From Darksidea phi (lineage: Eukaryota > Ascomycota > Dothideomycetes > Pleosporales > Lentitheciaceae), in NCBI GenBank assembly GCA_030770425.1, contig JASJFT010000104.1, positions 93,325 through 157,324 of the forward strand: 64,000 bases of DNA, written 5' to 3'. The notes beneath the pieces are model-generated. The model was not told the DNA's origin and did not search any database. It was given only the letters and a program-made list of their open reading frames with translations. This document shows, in pieces, positions 22,937 to 34,814 of this stretch (its first letter is position 1; each line of letters starts with the position of its first letter). The translations under genes were made by a program, and so were the position numbers.

Positions 22937-24545
22937 ATGACTGCGCTTCTCGCTGCGACCTGGGCGCAGCACCGTGCAAACACGCACGTTGTACGACAGC
23001 CGGGCTCCGAGGCGGATCTGGGGCCTTTTTTGAATGTTGTCACTTGGATATTGTTAATTACGAGTGCGCTGGCGGTTTTGACGAGGCTGGTTACTAAGAG
23101 GGCGCTTAAGAGGAGGCTTGATGTTGATGATGCTTTCGTTATCGCTGCGCTGGTGAGTCCGACCCTGGGTCGGAATTGATATCGGGGTCGTATGTGGTGT
23201 GCTTGCTGACTCGCGAAGCTTACCAGCATCGGCTCCGGCATCGCTGTCACTGTGCAAACGCACAATGGGCTCGGACGAGATATCGCATTGCTATCCGATG
23301 GTCAGATCGTGGCTTACGAAAAGGTATTTCCCCCTTCTCGTCTTTCTCCTATGCATTGGAAACCATGGTTCCGGTCGTTGCACTCGCTTCTTCACGTATT
23401 TCCAACAGCAGGATGCTTACAGTCTACAGAGCGAATATGCAAACAAGCTCCTCTACATAGCTACACTGGCTCTGGCAAAGCTATCTATTATCTCACTTCT
23501 CATGATCCTCACTGCATCTGACCTGCATCGGAACTTAGGTATCGGACTTACCGTGTTCATTGCATTATGGGGTGTTTTGTCCGCCTTTGTCGCGGCGTTC
23601 CAGTGTGGGATGGATGAGCCATGGAGGTTCATCAGAACAGGAAGCAGTTGCGTTAGCTTGGTATGTTCCACGTCGTCGGCGGCAATGCATGTTAGCATAC
23701 TGATCTCGCTGTTAGGCCGCCTTCTGGCGTGGTGTCGGCGCGATTAACATGTTGACGGACCTGTGTTTAATCCTATTCCCAGTACATGTCATCTTCACGC
23801 TGCAGATGAGTATAGGCAAGAAGGTTACTATCCTCGGCTTCTTCGGCGCACGGTCACTGTATGTCTTCTCACTCCACCTCTATTTGCTCCGATGCTGACC
23901 CACTTCAGCGACATCGTAGCAACTGCCATCCAAATAGCCTACATCCCCGGCTTCAACTCGCCCAACCCCACCCGAGCCCTCTGGAAATGGACGCTGACCG
24001 CGCAAATAATCTCGTCCATAACAATCCTCACCTCCTGCATCCCCTACCTTCGGCCACTCCTTGAATCGCTGCCATCAGGGCTCTACGGTGCAGACGAATT
24101 GCGACGGCGCGGAACGCCATCTGAACTCGGCTACCCGCGCGACCAGAGCAAAAACGGTTCATACAAGCTCAGTTCCGGGAATTCTCTTGCTAATTCCCCG
24201 CAGAAGCGACAGAGGAGTCAGGGCGAGAGTGGGATTAGGCGGTTTCTGCCGATGCTGAGCGAGGATACTAGTCATGTCAATTCGGCGAGTGGGCTGCCGG
24301 GAGGGCCACGGAGACCGGATGGACAGATGGATGTGGAGATTTCGGCCGCTGGTGCTGATGCGGTGGTGGATCAAAGGAAGTGGGAGACGGATAGTACGGG
24401 TAGTCAGGTGAAGATTATGAAGACTACGGTTGTTTGTGCGGAGTGGGAGGATGCGGAGGAGGAGGCGCAAAGCGGGAGGAGGGGTGTGAGCGGGGAGGGC
24501 GTTGCTGACGGCGATGAAATTGGAGTTGCTGGCGGTAAGCGGTAG
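22937..24545 (+). CDS. fungal rhodopsin-domain (PTH11-type) seven-helix membrane protein
   Basis: Five exons (22937-23152, 23219-23323, 23409-23660, 23716-23852, 23909-24545) join into 448 residues. Seven hydrophobic segments are visible, for example LNVVTWILLITSALAVLTRL, LLYIATLALAKLSIISLLMI, and LTVFIALWGVLSAFVAAFQC. The loop motif TLALAKLSII and the WRGVGAINMLTDLCLILFPV helix are typical of the fungal integral-membrane rhodopsin domain, which also forms the core of PTH11-like receptors. No CFEM domain precedes it. The cytoplasmic tail of about 150 residues is polar and acidic (EWEDAEEEAQ) and probably disordered. Role: likely plasma-membrane sensing, but the ligand is unknown. Confidence 0.88.
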
Positions 24546-26031
24546 GGTAGTATGTGTGGTGAGCGTTTGGGAGTATTAAGTCCAAGATATGCAAATGATA
24601 TTTACCTAGTTAGCCAACCTGAATGAACAGTTACATCAGTTACATCAGTGTTGGACATACATAATATGCCTCGACACGAAGCCGAAAATGGTCCCACTCG
24701 GCGTAAGATGCGGGCTCAACCAGAGCATACAAAAGATGATGCCAGAAAATGCGAACACTCGCAATTGCAAAAATAGGGTACTGAATCCCGGCCACTTAAC
24801 GTTTTCATTCCTGGGGTAGGCATCTGCGGACACGTAGACGCCGGGCTTGAAGGAGAGTGTCGTGGCTGAAGAAAGCGTAGCGTGAGCTGAGAAGTGCCAT
24901 GAGATGGCTGATAGTGTCTCTGAAACGAAGCCAAGAGTGAGAAGCCGTGTTCGGCTCGATGTATACCCGCCCAAGTCAAGATCCTCATTGCGCCTTCTCA
25001 ATGTGACTTTCGTCGAAGAGCTGATCCGATTGAAGGCGCGATCTCTGACGCGGTGTCGAAAATCTGAAGGAGTTCAATCTTTGCAAGAAGGATTCACGTG
25101 AGTGACTCTCATGTGGGGGATTCCCACGTGGTGCGCTAAACCCGTTTTACAACGTCGTCCGGCGATCTTTCCCTCTCACTTCATCCCTCGTCCCAACCAC
25201 CTCCTTATCCCAAGATCTTGTCCTCTCCTGTACTACAGCACTATGCGGGGACTTCTCTAACTTTCCTACGGTTGTATGACAGGCTATCCTGTCGTAAGCG
25301 TCATCCGTGCTAGCGTTCATCAAGCTGTGTTTTGTGTGACGAGTCTTGCCCGTCTTCAATAGCTTGTTCACGAAACGCTAGCGCTAGCATTCTGCACAAC
25401 AACCCCTCATTGCTCGCAGCAAAATGGTGCAGAAACGCGATCCAGTCTGCGACCAGACATTGCCGTGGCTTGCGTCGCTCAAGATGTGCAGGCCGGGAAA
25501 TTTTCTGATTCGCATGTGAGTCGGGGGAAGGCAAAATGAGCAAGGGATACATGTATCCTCCGATGCATGCCACCGCGAGGTGCAGTTTTTCATCACCCCG
25601 GCCGTGCGACGCGATCAACGAACCAGCGCCCACCATTGTGCTGCTCCCTGAGCGCTCAAACGCGGTACGATATGTCAAGCCTGTAACCTGTCGCTGCAGC
25701 GAGCCTCCTGTCTTCTCAGCTGAAGTGCAAGGCCGGCTCGCATTCGTGCCGCGGATTTTGCGCCGTCTCTCTACCGCCCTAAACTGTTGGCCACCCTATC
25801 TTAATTGCCGTTGTTGACGCACATGGCAGACGTTACGTCTGAGCAGGTTTAAAGCACGATTGACTTGCATTGCATGTGTCCTGTACTACGATATTCTCGT
25901 GTCGCTTTTTATCCCAATCTGTCCCGCCTGGAGGGTTCAAACTCGAACTCTTTTACCTTTCCGTCACATCACATCTATTTGATATTGTTATCAAATAGCG
26001 CTACACTCGCCGTGACGTGCAAGCTGTCAGC
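24546..26031. other. intergenic
   Basis: About 1.5 kb with no supported gene. Short open frames on both strands have no recognisable motif. Not markedly AT-rich. Confidence 0.4.
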
Positions 26032-27989
26032 ATGGAGAAAGCAATCGACCTTCAGACTTTTGATGATGAACTTCGCCAGAGGGGGAAAGGCTCGGTATCG
26101 GAGGCAAAGGGTGCCAATGACTTCGACCGCGACAGGTACGAGTTGGCACGGGCTGGGAAACAACAAGTCTTGAAGGTAGTGGTCAATCTCATGATCGATT
26201 TTGCGGATAGCTAACAGTACATAGCGCCGCTTCGGACTGGTTAGCATGACGGGGTTGTCTTGCGGTTTGATGTGCACCTGGGAAAGCATTTTAGTGTAAA
26301 GAACCCCTCCATTCCACCTCACCGAGCTAAACAACTGCAGAGTCTTTTCGATCGGCTTCCAAAAGTGAGACTCGATGTAAAGTGTTTCCCGAAAGACGCC
26401 CTACTGATCTGAACAGTGGCGGTCCAGCGGGCCTGATATACGGCTTCCTTTTAGTTCTTTTCGGGAATATTTCTGTCTTCATTGTCATTGGCGAACTTTC
26501 GAGCGCAATACCTACGGCTGGCGGGCAGTACCATTGGGTCTCGCTGTTAGCGCCGCGATCGAGCAAACGATTCTTTAGCTATGTCACCGGTATCTTGGCT
26601 CTCCTAATTCCACGGACATTGCTCACTGACTATGTAGGATGGCTTACCGTTATTGGTTGGATCGCCGCGTTGACATCCGTATGCTTTTTCGTCGCCGATG
26701 TGACCCTCGGATTAGTCACTCTCAACTACGGAGAATACACGAGAGAGCTATGGCACGGCACTCTGCTCCTGTGGGCGACACTCTTACTATGCGTTTTCAT
26801 CAACGTCTTCGTCAGCGGGGCACTTCCAACAATCGAGGTCATTGTTCTGATCATCCATGTCCTCGGCTTCTTCGGCATCCTCATCCCATTGGTTTACTTG
26901 ACTCCTTCCCATCATTCAGCAAACGAGGTCTTTACCACGTTTTATAACATGGGGGGCTGGCACAGCAAAGCTCTAGCTTTCTTTGTTGGTCTTCAAGGAA
27001 ATGCTTTGGCGTTTGTAGGTACGGATTCGCCGGTGCATGTAAGCTTTGACGGACGGCAACATGCCCTATGCAATGCTAACATACTGCAGATGTCTGAAGA
27101 AGTCAAAAATGCCAGCGTCGATGTCGCACGCTCCATGCTGCTCAGTCTAGGTATCAATGGCTGCCTCGCGTCGGGTATGCTGTTCGCAGTTCTCTTCAGC
27201 GCACCTGACGTTATGGAACTATTGACCGCAGATACAGCGGTCCCAGCATTCATGAGGATCTTTGAATATGCCACTGGATCGAAAGTGGGTGCGACAATCA
27301 TGACCAGCATCATTATTGTGCTTGAGTTTTGCAGCGCTATGGGCTGCCTGGCTGCAGCGTCGCGTATGACCTGGTCGTTTGCTCGGGATCGAGGGCTTCC
27401 GTTTGCACGGGTGCCCAGTATGGTGGGTCTAAGTTGGTCCTGGAGGAGTCATAGAAACTCATCTAACTTCAGGTAGATCGACAAGCGTACCACCATCCCC
27501 GTCATCGCCGTCCTTGTCGTAACAACGCTCTCCGCCCTGCTCGCGCTCATAAATATCGGCAACAACGCCGCCTTCAACGGGACAATCTCCCTCGTCCTCG
27601 AAGGCTTCTACATATCCTATCTACTCGCCATCGGCCTTCTCCTCTGGCGGCGCATGCGCGGCGACCTCGACTCGCCCCATAACAGCCTCACAGCCTTCAG
27701 TTCCGCCGCCAACGCCGATGAAACGTATGATCGCAGTCTCACATGGGGGCCTTGGAGGCTTAAAGGAATGCTTGGTGTGGTCAACAATATTATCGCGTGT
27801 TGTTACTTGTGTTTGTTGATATTCTTCAGCTTTTGGCCGAGTGCGCTGAAGATTGAGGAGCCCGCACAGATGAATTGGGCCGTTGTTGTTACCGCAGGTG
27901 TAGCAGGGTTTAGCGTAAGTTATTATGCACTGTTTGCGAGAAAGAGTTACACCGGGCCGGTGGTAGAGGTTGATCCGCATACGCTGTGA
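26032..27989 (+). CDS. APC-family amino acid/choline permease
   Basis: Predicted plasma-membrane importer of the amino acid-polyamine-choline superfamily, close to fungal GABA/choline permeases. Six exons: 26032-26175, 26225-26295, 26341-26364, 26417-27038, 27090-27422 and 27477-27989, giving 568 residues. The third exon is only 24 bp. It completes the conserved block running TWES, VFSIGFQN, GGPAGLIYGFLL, which makes the join secure. Other family segments are GELSSAIPTAGGQYHW, HMSEEVKNASVDVARSML, the SRMTWSFARDRGLPF block, and FNGTISLVLEGFYISY near the end. About twelve hydrophobic segments can be counted. The N-terminal 55 residues are cytoplasmic and acidic. Substrate is not determinable from the sequence. 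Confidence 0.92.
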
Positions 27990-28466
27990 ACATGAGAAAC
28001 TGATGGGCAGATGGGAGGAGGACTAGCTGAGCAGGGAAATGGCCAGTTGGGATGTGATGGAGTCTGATGGCTTTCTATTTACACATATTCGCTTGCTTCA
28101 CGTCGATACCCACGGTCTTTACGTTATTGCAAAGCTATCAATTAGATTGCGGAGAGGTAAGAGGTGAGCAGTCGTTTGAAGGAGTACTACGACACAGGGT
28201 GTAATATGCGTTACGTAGACATGAATCATGAGATGTATAATTAGACAGGGAATACAGATTGTAATACTATACGCAGCGACGGACGAGCTGAAGTGCTGAA
28301 TGGTTCTCTAAATCTCGTGTTTTAACAACCTGTTCTAGAAGCGCTAAGCCCAAACCAACACTAGTTTGGAGCTAGGCGGATCCTATTTAACCGCCACATG
28401 CCTCGCGTTATCTAGCAATTCTTTCTGTTTTTCCCCTACTAATACCATACGCCCTGAAGCTGCGCC
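27990..28466. other. intergenic
   Basis: No gene or repeat recognised between the permease and the next orphan gene. Confidence 0.4.
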
Positions 28467-29783
28467 ATGGTTGCAATGTCGTCTACGAAGCGTCCTCGGC
28501 CATTGGCGATCGATGCGAAAGTCAGAACTACCCCTAAGCGGCTTTGCACGTACGCGGCTCTAATCCTCGCGCCGCTTCCCTTACTAAATGCTCCAGTATG
28601 AAGCAAAAAGAAGTTGATTTGGAGAAGAAGTAAAACGGGCTTCCGAACATGATGCCAATTTACTAATTATTACTCTCAGCGTCAAGTCTAATGACAAGTC
28701 TATACAGTTAACCAAGAAGCGCGGCCAGCACACGAAGAAGAAAGGCACCCTGAAGACTGAGTAAGCCTAATTTCTTTTACCTGGGGCTATTATTGATAGA
28801 CGTTGCAGCCCTTCCGACGAGATGCTCATCTCCTACTCAAAATCCTCGACCCTCGCACTTGTCACAGCGATGCGCTCCTACCTCCCTCGGGAGCTGTCCG
28901 ACATGGTGTACAAGGAATTGTGGATGGCAGAGAAGTCCTTGGCTATGGTACAGGGCATAATGTATCGTCCTGCATGCACTAAAAGTCCTTGTCAATGTCT
29001 GCACATGCGCAAACTGCCGACATTCATTGATGTGGCTTTCGTCGGCGCCGAGGCGGCATTAGAGGCTGTAGAGGCTCTGTATAAGTTCGGCATCCTAACC
29101 AATCACCCGACACTGGCCGGGGTTTACGCGCTGGAACAAATCAAGCCTTTAATAGGCAACGATGCGTTCCACGTCGGGCTGAATCCTGCCTCCGTCCTGC
29201 GCGAAATGTCGGTCAACGTAGAGGTAGAACGATATCGTGAGGACACCGAACGGGCGCCGTGGGCCAACCACGAAGAGCTAACGGAGTACTTTGAGTTGCT
29301 GCTGAGGATCGTCAACAAGTCGCGCTTCCATCTACGGATCACGCTCAGTGAACGCTATGTGAGGCTCAATTTGCTTGAAGAGTTCCTCAACGCCATGAGG
29401 CCAGTTGTCCATATCTTCAAGAAGGAGGGTGCGGACGTGCACGTAAACTTTTCATACCGCTACAGAAAATCGGCTTCCGCACCCGTCGAATATTGTCTTC
29501 TTAACGCTATTGCCGGGCCGGAAAGCGGATGGAAGAACGATATGGTCGAGTGGTTAGACCATGTAAGTGGGAGCCTTGGCCCTTTCAACCTGGGGTATTC
29601 GCTTGCTAATCTCGAACAAAGCAATGGCCCATCAAGTACGGACACCGATTGTACTTGGTCGAGAACGAGCCCGGCTACATACCGGATAGGTGCTATGAAG
29701 CCACGTCGAGCGAAGACGATAACGATTTTCTCGAGTCGGAAAGTCAGTGGGATGACGATGATGACGACGACTATTATCTCTAA
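28467..29783 (+). CDS. orphan protein with basic N-terminus and acidic tail
   Basis: Function unknown. Exons 28467-28549, 28680-28760, 28809-29562 and 29622-29783 give 359 residues; the 130-bp first intron is the least certain. The start MVAMSSTKRPRPLAID and a second lysine-rich block (KKRGQHTKKKGTLKTD) look like nuclear localisation signals. The body begins LPRELSDMVYKELWM, which recalls the LP-x-E-(I/L)-R-(D/N)-x-(I/V)-Y start of fungal F-box-like domains. After the last intron the tail is acidic (SSEDDNDFLESES, then a run of seven Asp) and ends DYYL. Reading through that intron instead gives a basic, compositionally odd tail, so the spliced form is preferred. Its 3' flank is duplicated near 35.0 kb. 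Confidence 0.7.
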
Positions 29784-29845
29784 GGCCTTTTTTCTTGTAC
29801 AGTGGCTGCGGGAGGGGAATTTAGCTAAGGCCATTTTGAGAATAC

Positions 29846-30148
29846 CATATATAGGCAGATGCCTAGGATGTTGCTAAAGCAGCGACACTATCTATAGTAT
29901 GTGCGCTCAGAATTCTGCATGGAGGCGGTTCCTGAATATTCTTGCTACGTCCGGAGTGGAATGTTAGCCCAGACGCAAGAATGACAGAAAAATGTGCCCG
30001 TATCTTGGCACTCACTTCGTCGTTCACGGAAGTTGTTGCTCTTTGTAACGAGATACAAAGAGTGGCAGCTCCTTAGGGACATCGCGGAGTCTTACATCTA
30101 ATTTTAATCATTGAAGAACAAGGTACGCCTTTTAGTTGCTAGCTACTT
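29846..30148 (+). repeat. duplicated segment, copy A
   Basis: Begins about 60 bp after the orphan gene stop. Shares with 34989-35311 the blocks TATATAGG, AAAGCAGCGACACTAT, AGAAGTTGTTGCTCTTTGTA-like, ACGAGATACAAAGAGTGG and AAGAACAA-GTACGC, in the same order and orientation. The copies differ by many substitutions and a small indel, so the duplication is not recent. Confidence 0.85.
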
Positions 30149-30413
30149 TTTAATTCAAATTTATTTCTCCTTATACTATTATAGTTAGGCTTTTAATATA
30201 TAATTATCTCTATAATAAGAATGGAGTCTGTACTTTTATAATATCTTTCTAGCTCTCTTATTATTAAATAACTAAGTTATACATAATATAAGATTATACT
30301 ATATACTATATTAGTTTTACTAGTAAATACTTCTATAAATACTTAATACTATTATTATATTATAGCTTATACTAGCTATTTTAGATTTAATAAATTACTT
30401 ATTTTGTTACGAA
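30149..30413. mobile_element. AT-rich, RIP-like transposon remnant
   Basis: Almost pure A/T with abundant TA, TAT and TAATA steps, against mixed composition on both sides. It cuts off duplicated copy A abruptly. No protein can be read. The pattern is what repeat-induced point mutation leaves of an old repeat; the element type cannot be told. Confidence 0.6.
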
Positions 30414-30860
30414 CGGCATGGATGCCATGACACGTTGGCAACTAGGGTTCACAGACGTTAAACCAATCACCGCTTCCGATGAAGAATACGCCGCGGACCT
30501 CATAATTGGGGACTTGGGATGGGAAGCTGACTACAATATGGACACGTGACTGAAGGATTACGTTACGTGATGGAGTAGTAGATCTGTCACGACAGAGCCA
30601 CAGATCCACGAAACCAAATTGATATATAACAACCACGAATCTCCCAGATAGTTTCCCTTCTTCACAGTCAACATTATCAACCTTGATACTTAGCTACTAT
30701 CAAACTATTGTACTATCACCCAATCGCTCTATATCCAGCCTCTCCTCCCTCAGTGACCAAACCCCCAAACGACGCCGAACAACCCATCTGGCCCTGACGC
30801 CGTTTAACATATTTATATCAACTCTATTACGTTTCGTTCCCTATTAACCTTTTCATTTTC
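30414..30860 (+). repeat. possible LTR-type sequence between AT-rich blocks
   Basis: Island of normal composition inside AT-rich DNA. It starts TGTTACGAACGGCATGG, contains a TATA-like box (TTGATATATAACAACC) and then a pyrimidine/A-rich stretch with TTATCAACCTTGATACTTAG, an order seen in fungal long terminal repeats. No partner LTR or primer-binding site could be located, so the call is tentative. Confidence 0.3.
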
Positions 30861-31500
30861 CTATTTTCCTATTTCCTTTTACTATATTAGATAAAGGGCC
30901 CCTATCCTTAAACTCTTATAGTACTATCCTAGTATAGCTTTAATATACTAATCTTACCCTTGGGTAATTCGAAGGCCACCTTAGCTATTATAACTCCTAG
31001 TTGATTACCCCTAATCCTGGGGTCTTACAAACTCCTCTATATTAATAAGTAGAAACTATTTAATATTATTACGAATATTATTTAATGTCAGATTTAGTAT
31101 ACTAGTACAAAACCGGTAGATCTAAGTGTTGAAGCAAGTGATTGTATTGATTGATTGTAGATGTAGATAGGCGGGATACTTTATATATATCCCCGTACCC
31201 AACACCTGTTACAGTATGCTCCAGCCACCGTTGCATCAGATAGAGGGTTTAATATAGCTCTAAATGCTGAATTGGCATGAGAACACATTGAAAACCGTAA
31301 GGAACGAGATGCAAGACACGTAAATTTGATGTTTTGTATTTGCTACCGTATTAGGATGAGCGAAAGACTGTCCTGCTAGCGCCGTAAGGGAGTGATGAGA
31401 CTTCTTGTTAGGATCGCGAAAGTGATAACTCTGCTCAAATGCCTGTCGGTTATGCTCCGTCTACAAGCGATTTGGGGGCTCTTTTTTTTCTCAAGTTTGG
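30861..31500. other. mixed AT-rich relic and intergenic DNA
   Basis: AT-rich until about 31110. A short segment from TGTTGAAGC near 31126 to CCCAACA near 31203 has inverted ends (TGTTG/CAACA) like a small solo LTR, but this is weak. Nothing else recognised before the P450. Confidence 0.3.
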
Positions 31501-33086
31501 TTAATGCTCCTCATAATGAACACATTTACACTCGACACAATCGCACTCAGTCCCGCACTCACATCCCCTCGGTCCAGGCTGCGGCCGCAGATCTCGCGGC
31601 GTGAAGACAAGGCGGCACGCGTCCTGCCGGGAACGGAACCCGTTAGCCTCGAACGGCGCCATGGAGAGCGGCGTCGTCTCGGGCGCGACCGACAGGCGGA
31701 ACGCGCGGACGACTGCCGCCAAGATCATGCGCATCTGGAAGATGGCCATGTTGCCTCCTGGACAGCGACGGGCGCCTATCCCAAAGGGTGCAAGGCAACG
31801 ACGCCGCTCAGTATTCAGGCTGGAGTCGTCGTCTAGCCAGCGCCCCGGGTCGAACTCGTCTAGTTGGGGAATAGGTCCGGCCGCTGCCGACTGAGCGAGA
31901 GCGACTGTGTCGTCACAACAGTACCTGCAGGGATATAGTAGCCTAGTATGTCTAGGCCACCCTGAGGCACGACGCGGCTACCCGTTAGGGCCACCGGCGG
32001 GCGGAATCGAAGGCCCTCTGTGATGCAGGCATTGAGCAGCTTCAGGTTCTCGAGATCGTTGAACCCTTCGACTGACTGGAGCTCCTCATGCATAGCCTCA
32101 ACTAGGCTTGGTTCTCGGGCGAGATAATAGAAGATGAAGGCAAGTGCCGATGACGTGGTCTCAGTGGCGGCGAGGATCTGGCCGGCCATCTCGGCACTGA
32201 TTTCAGTCTTACTCTCTCCAAATCGCTCGTCCTTCATGTTCTCCATGAGTAGTTCGTATATCGCGGACACGTCTCCATTCCCCTTCTCCATTTCGGCTTG
32301 CTCAACGACTTCTCTACCGAGATGGAACAAATAGTCGCTAGAGCGAACTCGAAAGGCAGCATGGCGAAAGGGGCTCAGTTTCAACCATTCGAAGAACCAC
32401 TCGGGAAGACAGAGGCGCCACACGACGAGGAAGTTGTACTCGCCGACAACATGGGGGAAGTCTCCTGGCTCTAGATTCGCCTGGGGGCCGGCCATGACAA
32501 CCTGCGAGTTCAGAAGCGTCGCGATGCGTAAGTGATAGACGATGTCTTCCGGATCTCTGCCCTGAGATGCACCCAGATTGACGATCATCTGCGCGATGTT
32601 CTTCTCGAATGTAGGCTGCCAATACCGAAGTGCCTTGGTTGTCGATGCCATCATGACGGGGCGGCGGCGCGAGCGAGCAACGGGGTTCTGTGGGTATGTG
32701 ACCGTCCAGTCGTGGCCGCCGATGCGCAGCGCGCGGATGGCCTTAGGCGCCGTGTCGAGATCTCGTCGCACGAAGAGGGTCTGCACGGCTTCCACATCGT
32801 TGACGAGCACCAAGTTCGGCGCAATCCGCACTATGGGTCCGTGTTTCGATAGAAGACCGTCAGCTTCGAAGGATAGCCGGCCGTGCCATCTCTGCCAGCG
32901 AATCCAAAGGGAACTCGCGGCCGGAAACCGAGGACCGGGGATCTTTGAGAGGACGTGGATCTTGGACCAGTATATCATCTGGCAGGTTTTGAACAGGGTA
33001 AATACGGCCAGCATCGCCAGTGCTACGCTCGCCGGCGAGGCCGTCAAGGGGATAGTCTTCAACATGTTGAAGTGCTTCAATTGCAA
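31501..33086 (-). pseudogene. cytochrome P450 monooxygenase with a one-base frameshift
   Basis: Heme-thiolate monooxygenase, likely anchored in the ER. The main frame (31860-33086) begins with a membrane anchor (ASVALAMLAVFTLFKTC), then the proline hinge KIPGPRFP, the I-helix AGQILAATETTSS and the ExxR motif ITEGLRFRP. It stops at 31860 just after RQRPDLFPN. In the next frame, without any intron-like borders, the protein continues with DEFDPGRWL, the heme-binding loop PFGIGARRCPGG and the C-terminus, ending at 31501. The shift coincides with a run of four G (31866-31869 on the plus strand), so one base is missing. Either the gene is recently inactivated or the base was lost in sequencing. The final 25 residues are Cys-rich and unusual. 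It is flanked by transposon relics on both sides. Confidence 0.85.
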
Positions 33087-33610
33087 TAGAGCCGACGTTT
33101 GGCGGAATCGAGAAGATGTTGCTTTAACCTGTAAATTTAACGTGGCAGGTATCAGTCCCTCTCTCTGAAAAGCCGCGGTCGTCCATTTTATATATGGAAA
33201 TCCACAAAAGCTCCTCCTAGAATATTGGTATGGTATAATCTCGGAAATAAGAGCTTTAGGAGAGTCCCCGGCAAAGTTGCAGAGCCGTTTTTCGGCTATC
33301 TTTCCAACTATAAGGACTTACAAGGGGGGATTCATGAACGGGCTGACCCGAGGGTTTCGCCCGAACGCCACCGAGTAGTCAAGCTATGTGCTACAACCCC
33401 AGGATTGGAGGGATGTGGGGCAACCTCTGACACGGCCGGGTTTGCCGAGCCGTGCTCAGTCAGTGATCTGCGATCACGTGACGCGGCAGTAGCGGACGCG
33501 GTGATCGTGGCTACAACCACGGCGACCACAACGACCACAGCCTCTATGGCCGCGGTGGTCGCGGAAGAGGGCGTGGCGACCACGACGACCGGCCTCTTAA
33601 ACGAAGGGTA
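33087..33610. other. P450 upstream region and possible RGG-type relic
   Basis: Upstream of the P450, with no supported gene. From about 33478 to 33605 one plus-strand frame reads SGRGDRGYNHGDHNDHSL, then GRGGRGRGRGDHDD and a stop, resembling an RGG/His-rich tail. It is probably a fragment of a gene or retroelement cut by the AT-rich block that follows. Confidence 0.3.
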
Positions 33611-34317
33611 TAAGATTTTAATTATAAATAAAGGCTTTATTTATCGAAGTTAAGTCTATATTATTAGTTAGTTATATTTCTACGTTAATACGAATATACT
33701 ATACCGAGTATCTAGAGAAGAACCTCGCTATTAAAGATAAAAAGATATAATATTCTAGTACTATTTAGATCTATCGTCGTCTTATCTCTTAACTCTTATT
33801 CTTATAGCTTCTTTTTTAAATATCCCTTTACTTTTTTAGAAATAATTAATATTAATTTATAAGTATATATATAGATATAAAAGTTTATTACCTACTATTA
33901 TTATTATAACTATTAATTAGTTAAGAAAAGGTATTAAGATAATAGCTTATAAAGTTATACTTATATATAAATAAATTATAAGTCTAAAGAAAGTAAATAA
34001 GACTATCTTAGTACGTAGAAAGTATAATAAAAAAAGAGAATCTAGAAGTAGGGTACCCTAACTAAGGTAGAGGGAGAGGCTATTATTATTTAATAGGCTA
34101 CTAAGCGGTAGTAGGAGAACGAAAGACGTTAAGTTACTACGTAATTAGGTATAAGCCGACAGGCTTTAGCGCGCTGTACGCTGTAGAGAACCTAGGTATA
34201 ACTTACGAACGTGTAAGAAGGCTACTATAGATACTACTTAATTCAGAATAGCTATTATATTGATAGATTGCTAGTGCGTTGTTGAACTACGTGGCATTTT
34301 AGGTGTAGAAAGTTAGG
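33611..34317. mobile_element. AT-rich, RIP-like transposon remnant
   Basis: TA-rich block of about 700 bp with scattered normal-composition islands near 34040-34240. Stops occur in all frames. Composition and sharp borders indicate a RIP-mutated element. Confidence 0.6.
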
Positions 34318-34382
34318 TAGGGTGGCGACTCGCTTGTAGTAGCGACTCGCTTGTAGTGGCGACTCGCTTATGAAACACGTTA
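34318..34382 (+). repeat. transposon-end-like tandem motif
   Basis: Three tandem copies of GGCGACTCGCTTGTAGT, the third running into ATGAAACACGTTA. The minus strand of 63925-63985 carries two copies of a near-identical motif (GGTGGCCACTCGCTT and ATGGCCACTCGCT) leading into AAACACGTTAGA, next to a Tc1/mariner relic. I read it as the end of the same element family. Confidence 0.55.
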
Positions 34383-34540
34383 AGGTATTTGATTCTCGCA
34401 GCTTACATGCACGGGCCATTTGCCACAGAACAGCGGGACAGCCCGTTCATGCTCCCCCCCGTACGTAACCTCATGGCCCAAAATCGGCCCGATCGCGGAA
34501 GAGACAGTGGTCCAAACGCGGCCCGGCTCGATGCGACTCG

Positions 34541-34694
34541 CCTCTTCATGAGGCTCGGGCCGTTGCCCTCGCAGTCATGCCGTGACGTAAGCCTCAGGCA
34601 ACCAACGACTCTCTTGTGTTTCAAGGTATTCGGGACGAAATACCTTTTTGGGTTATTCCGCGAGTTTGACGACGCGATGGCTGCTACTCATTCG
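34541..34694 (+). repeat. dispersed repeat, copy 2
   Basis: Matches 8237-8392 over its length in the same orientation. It lacks the 9-base AGTATCATC block of copy 1 and has a short insertion after the first GAGGCTCGGG. It lies directly inside the transposon-rich segment. Confidence 0.75.
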
Positions 34695-34814
34695 GTAGTA
34701 TTAAGGTTAACGTAGAAAATTTCATATACTAGCATGTGAATACCCGCTAACACCCGCGCCCTTAATACTACCCAACGACCCAGCTACTGAGCTCTGCCTC
34801 AGCCAGCTACTGAG

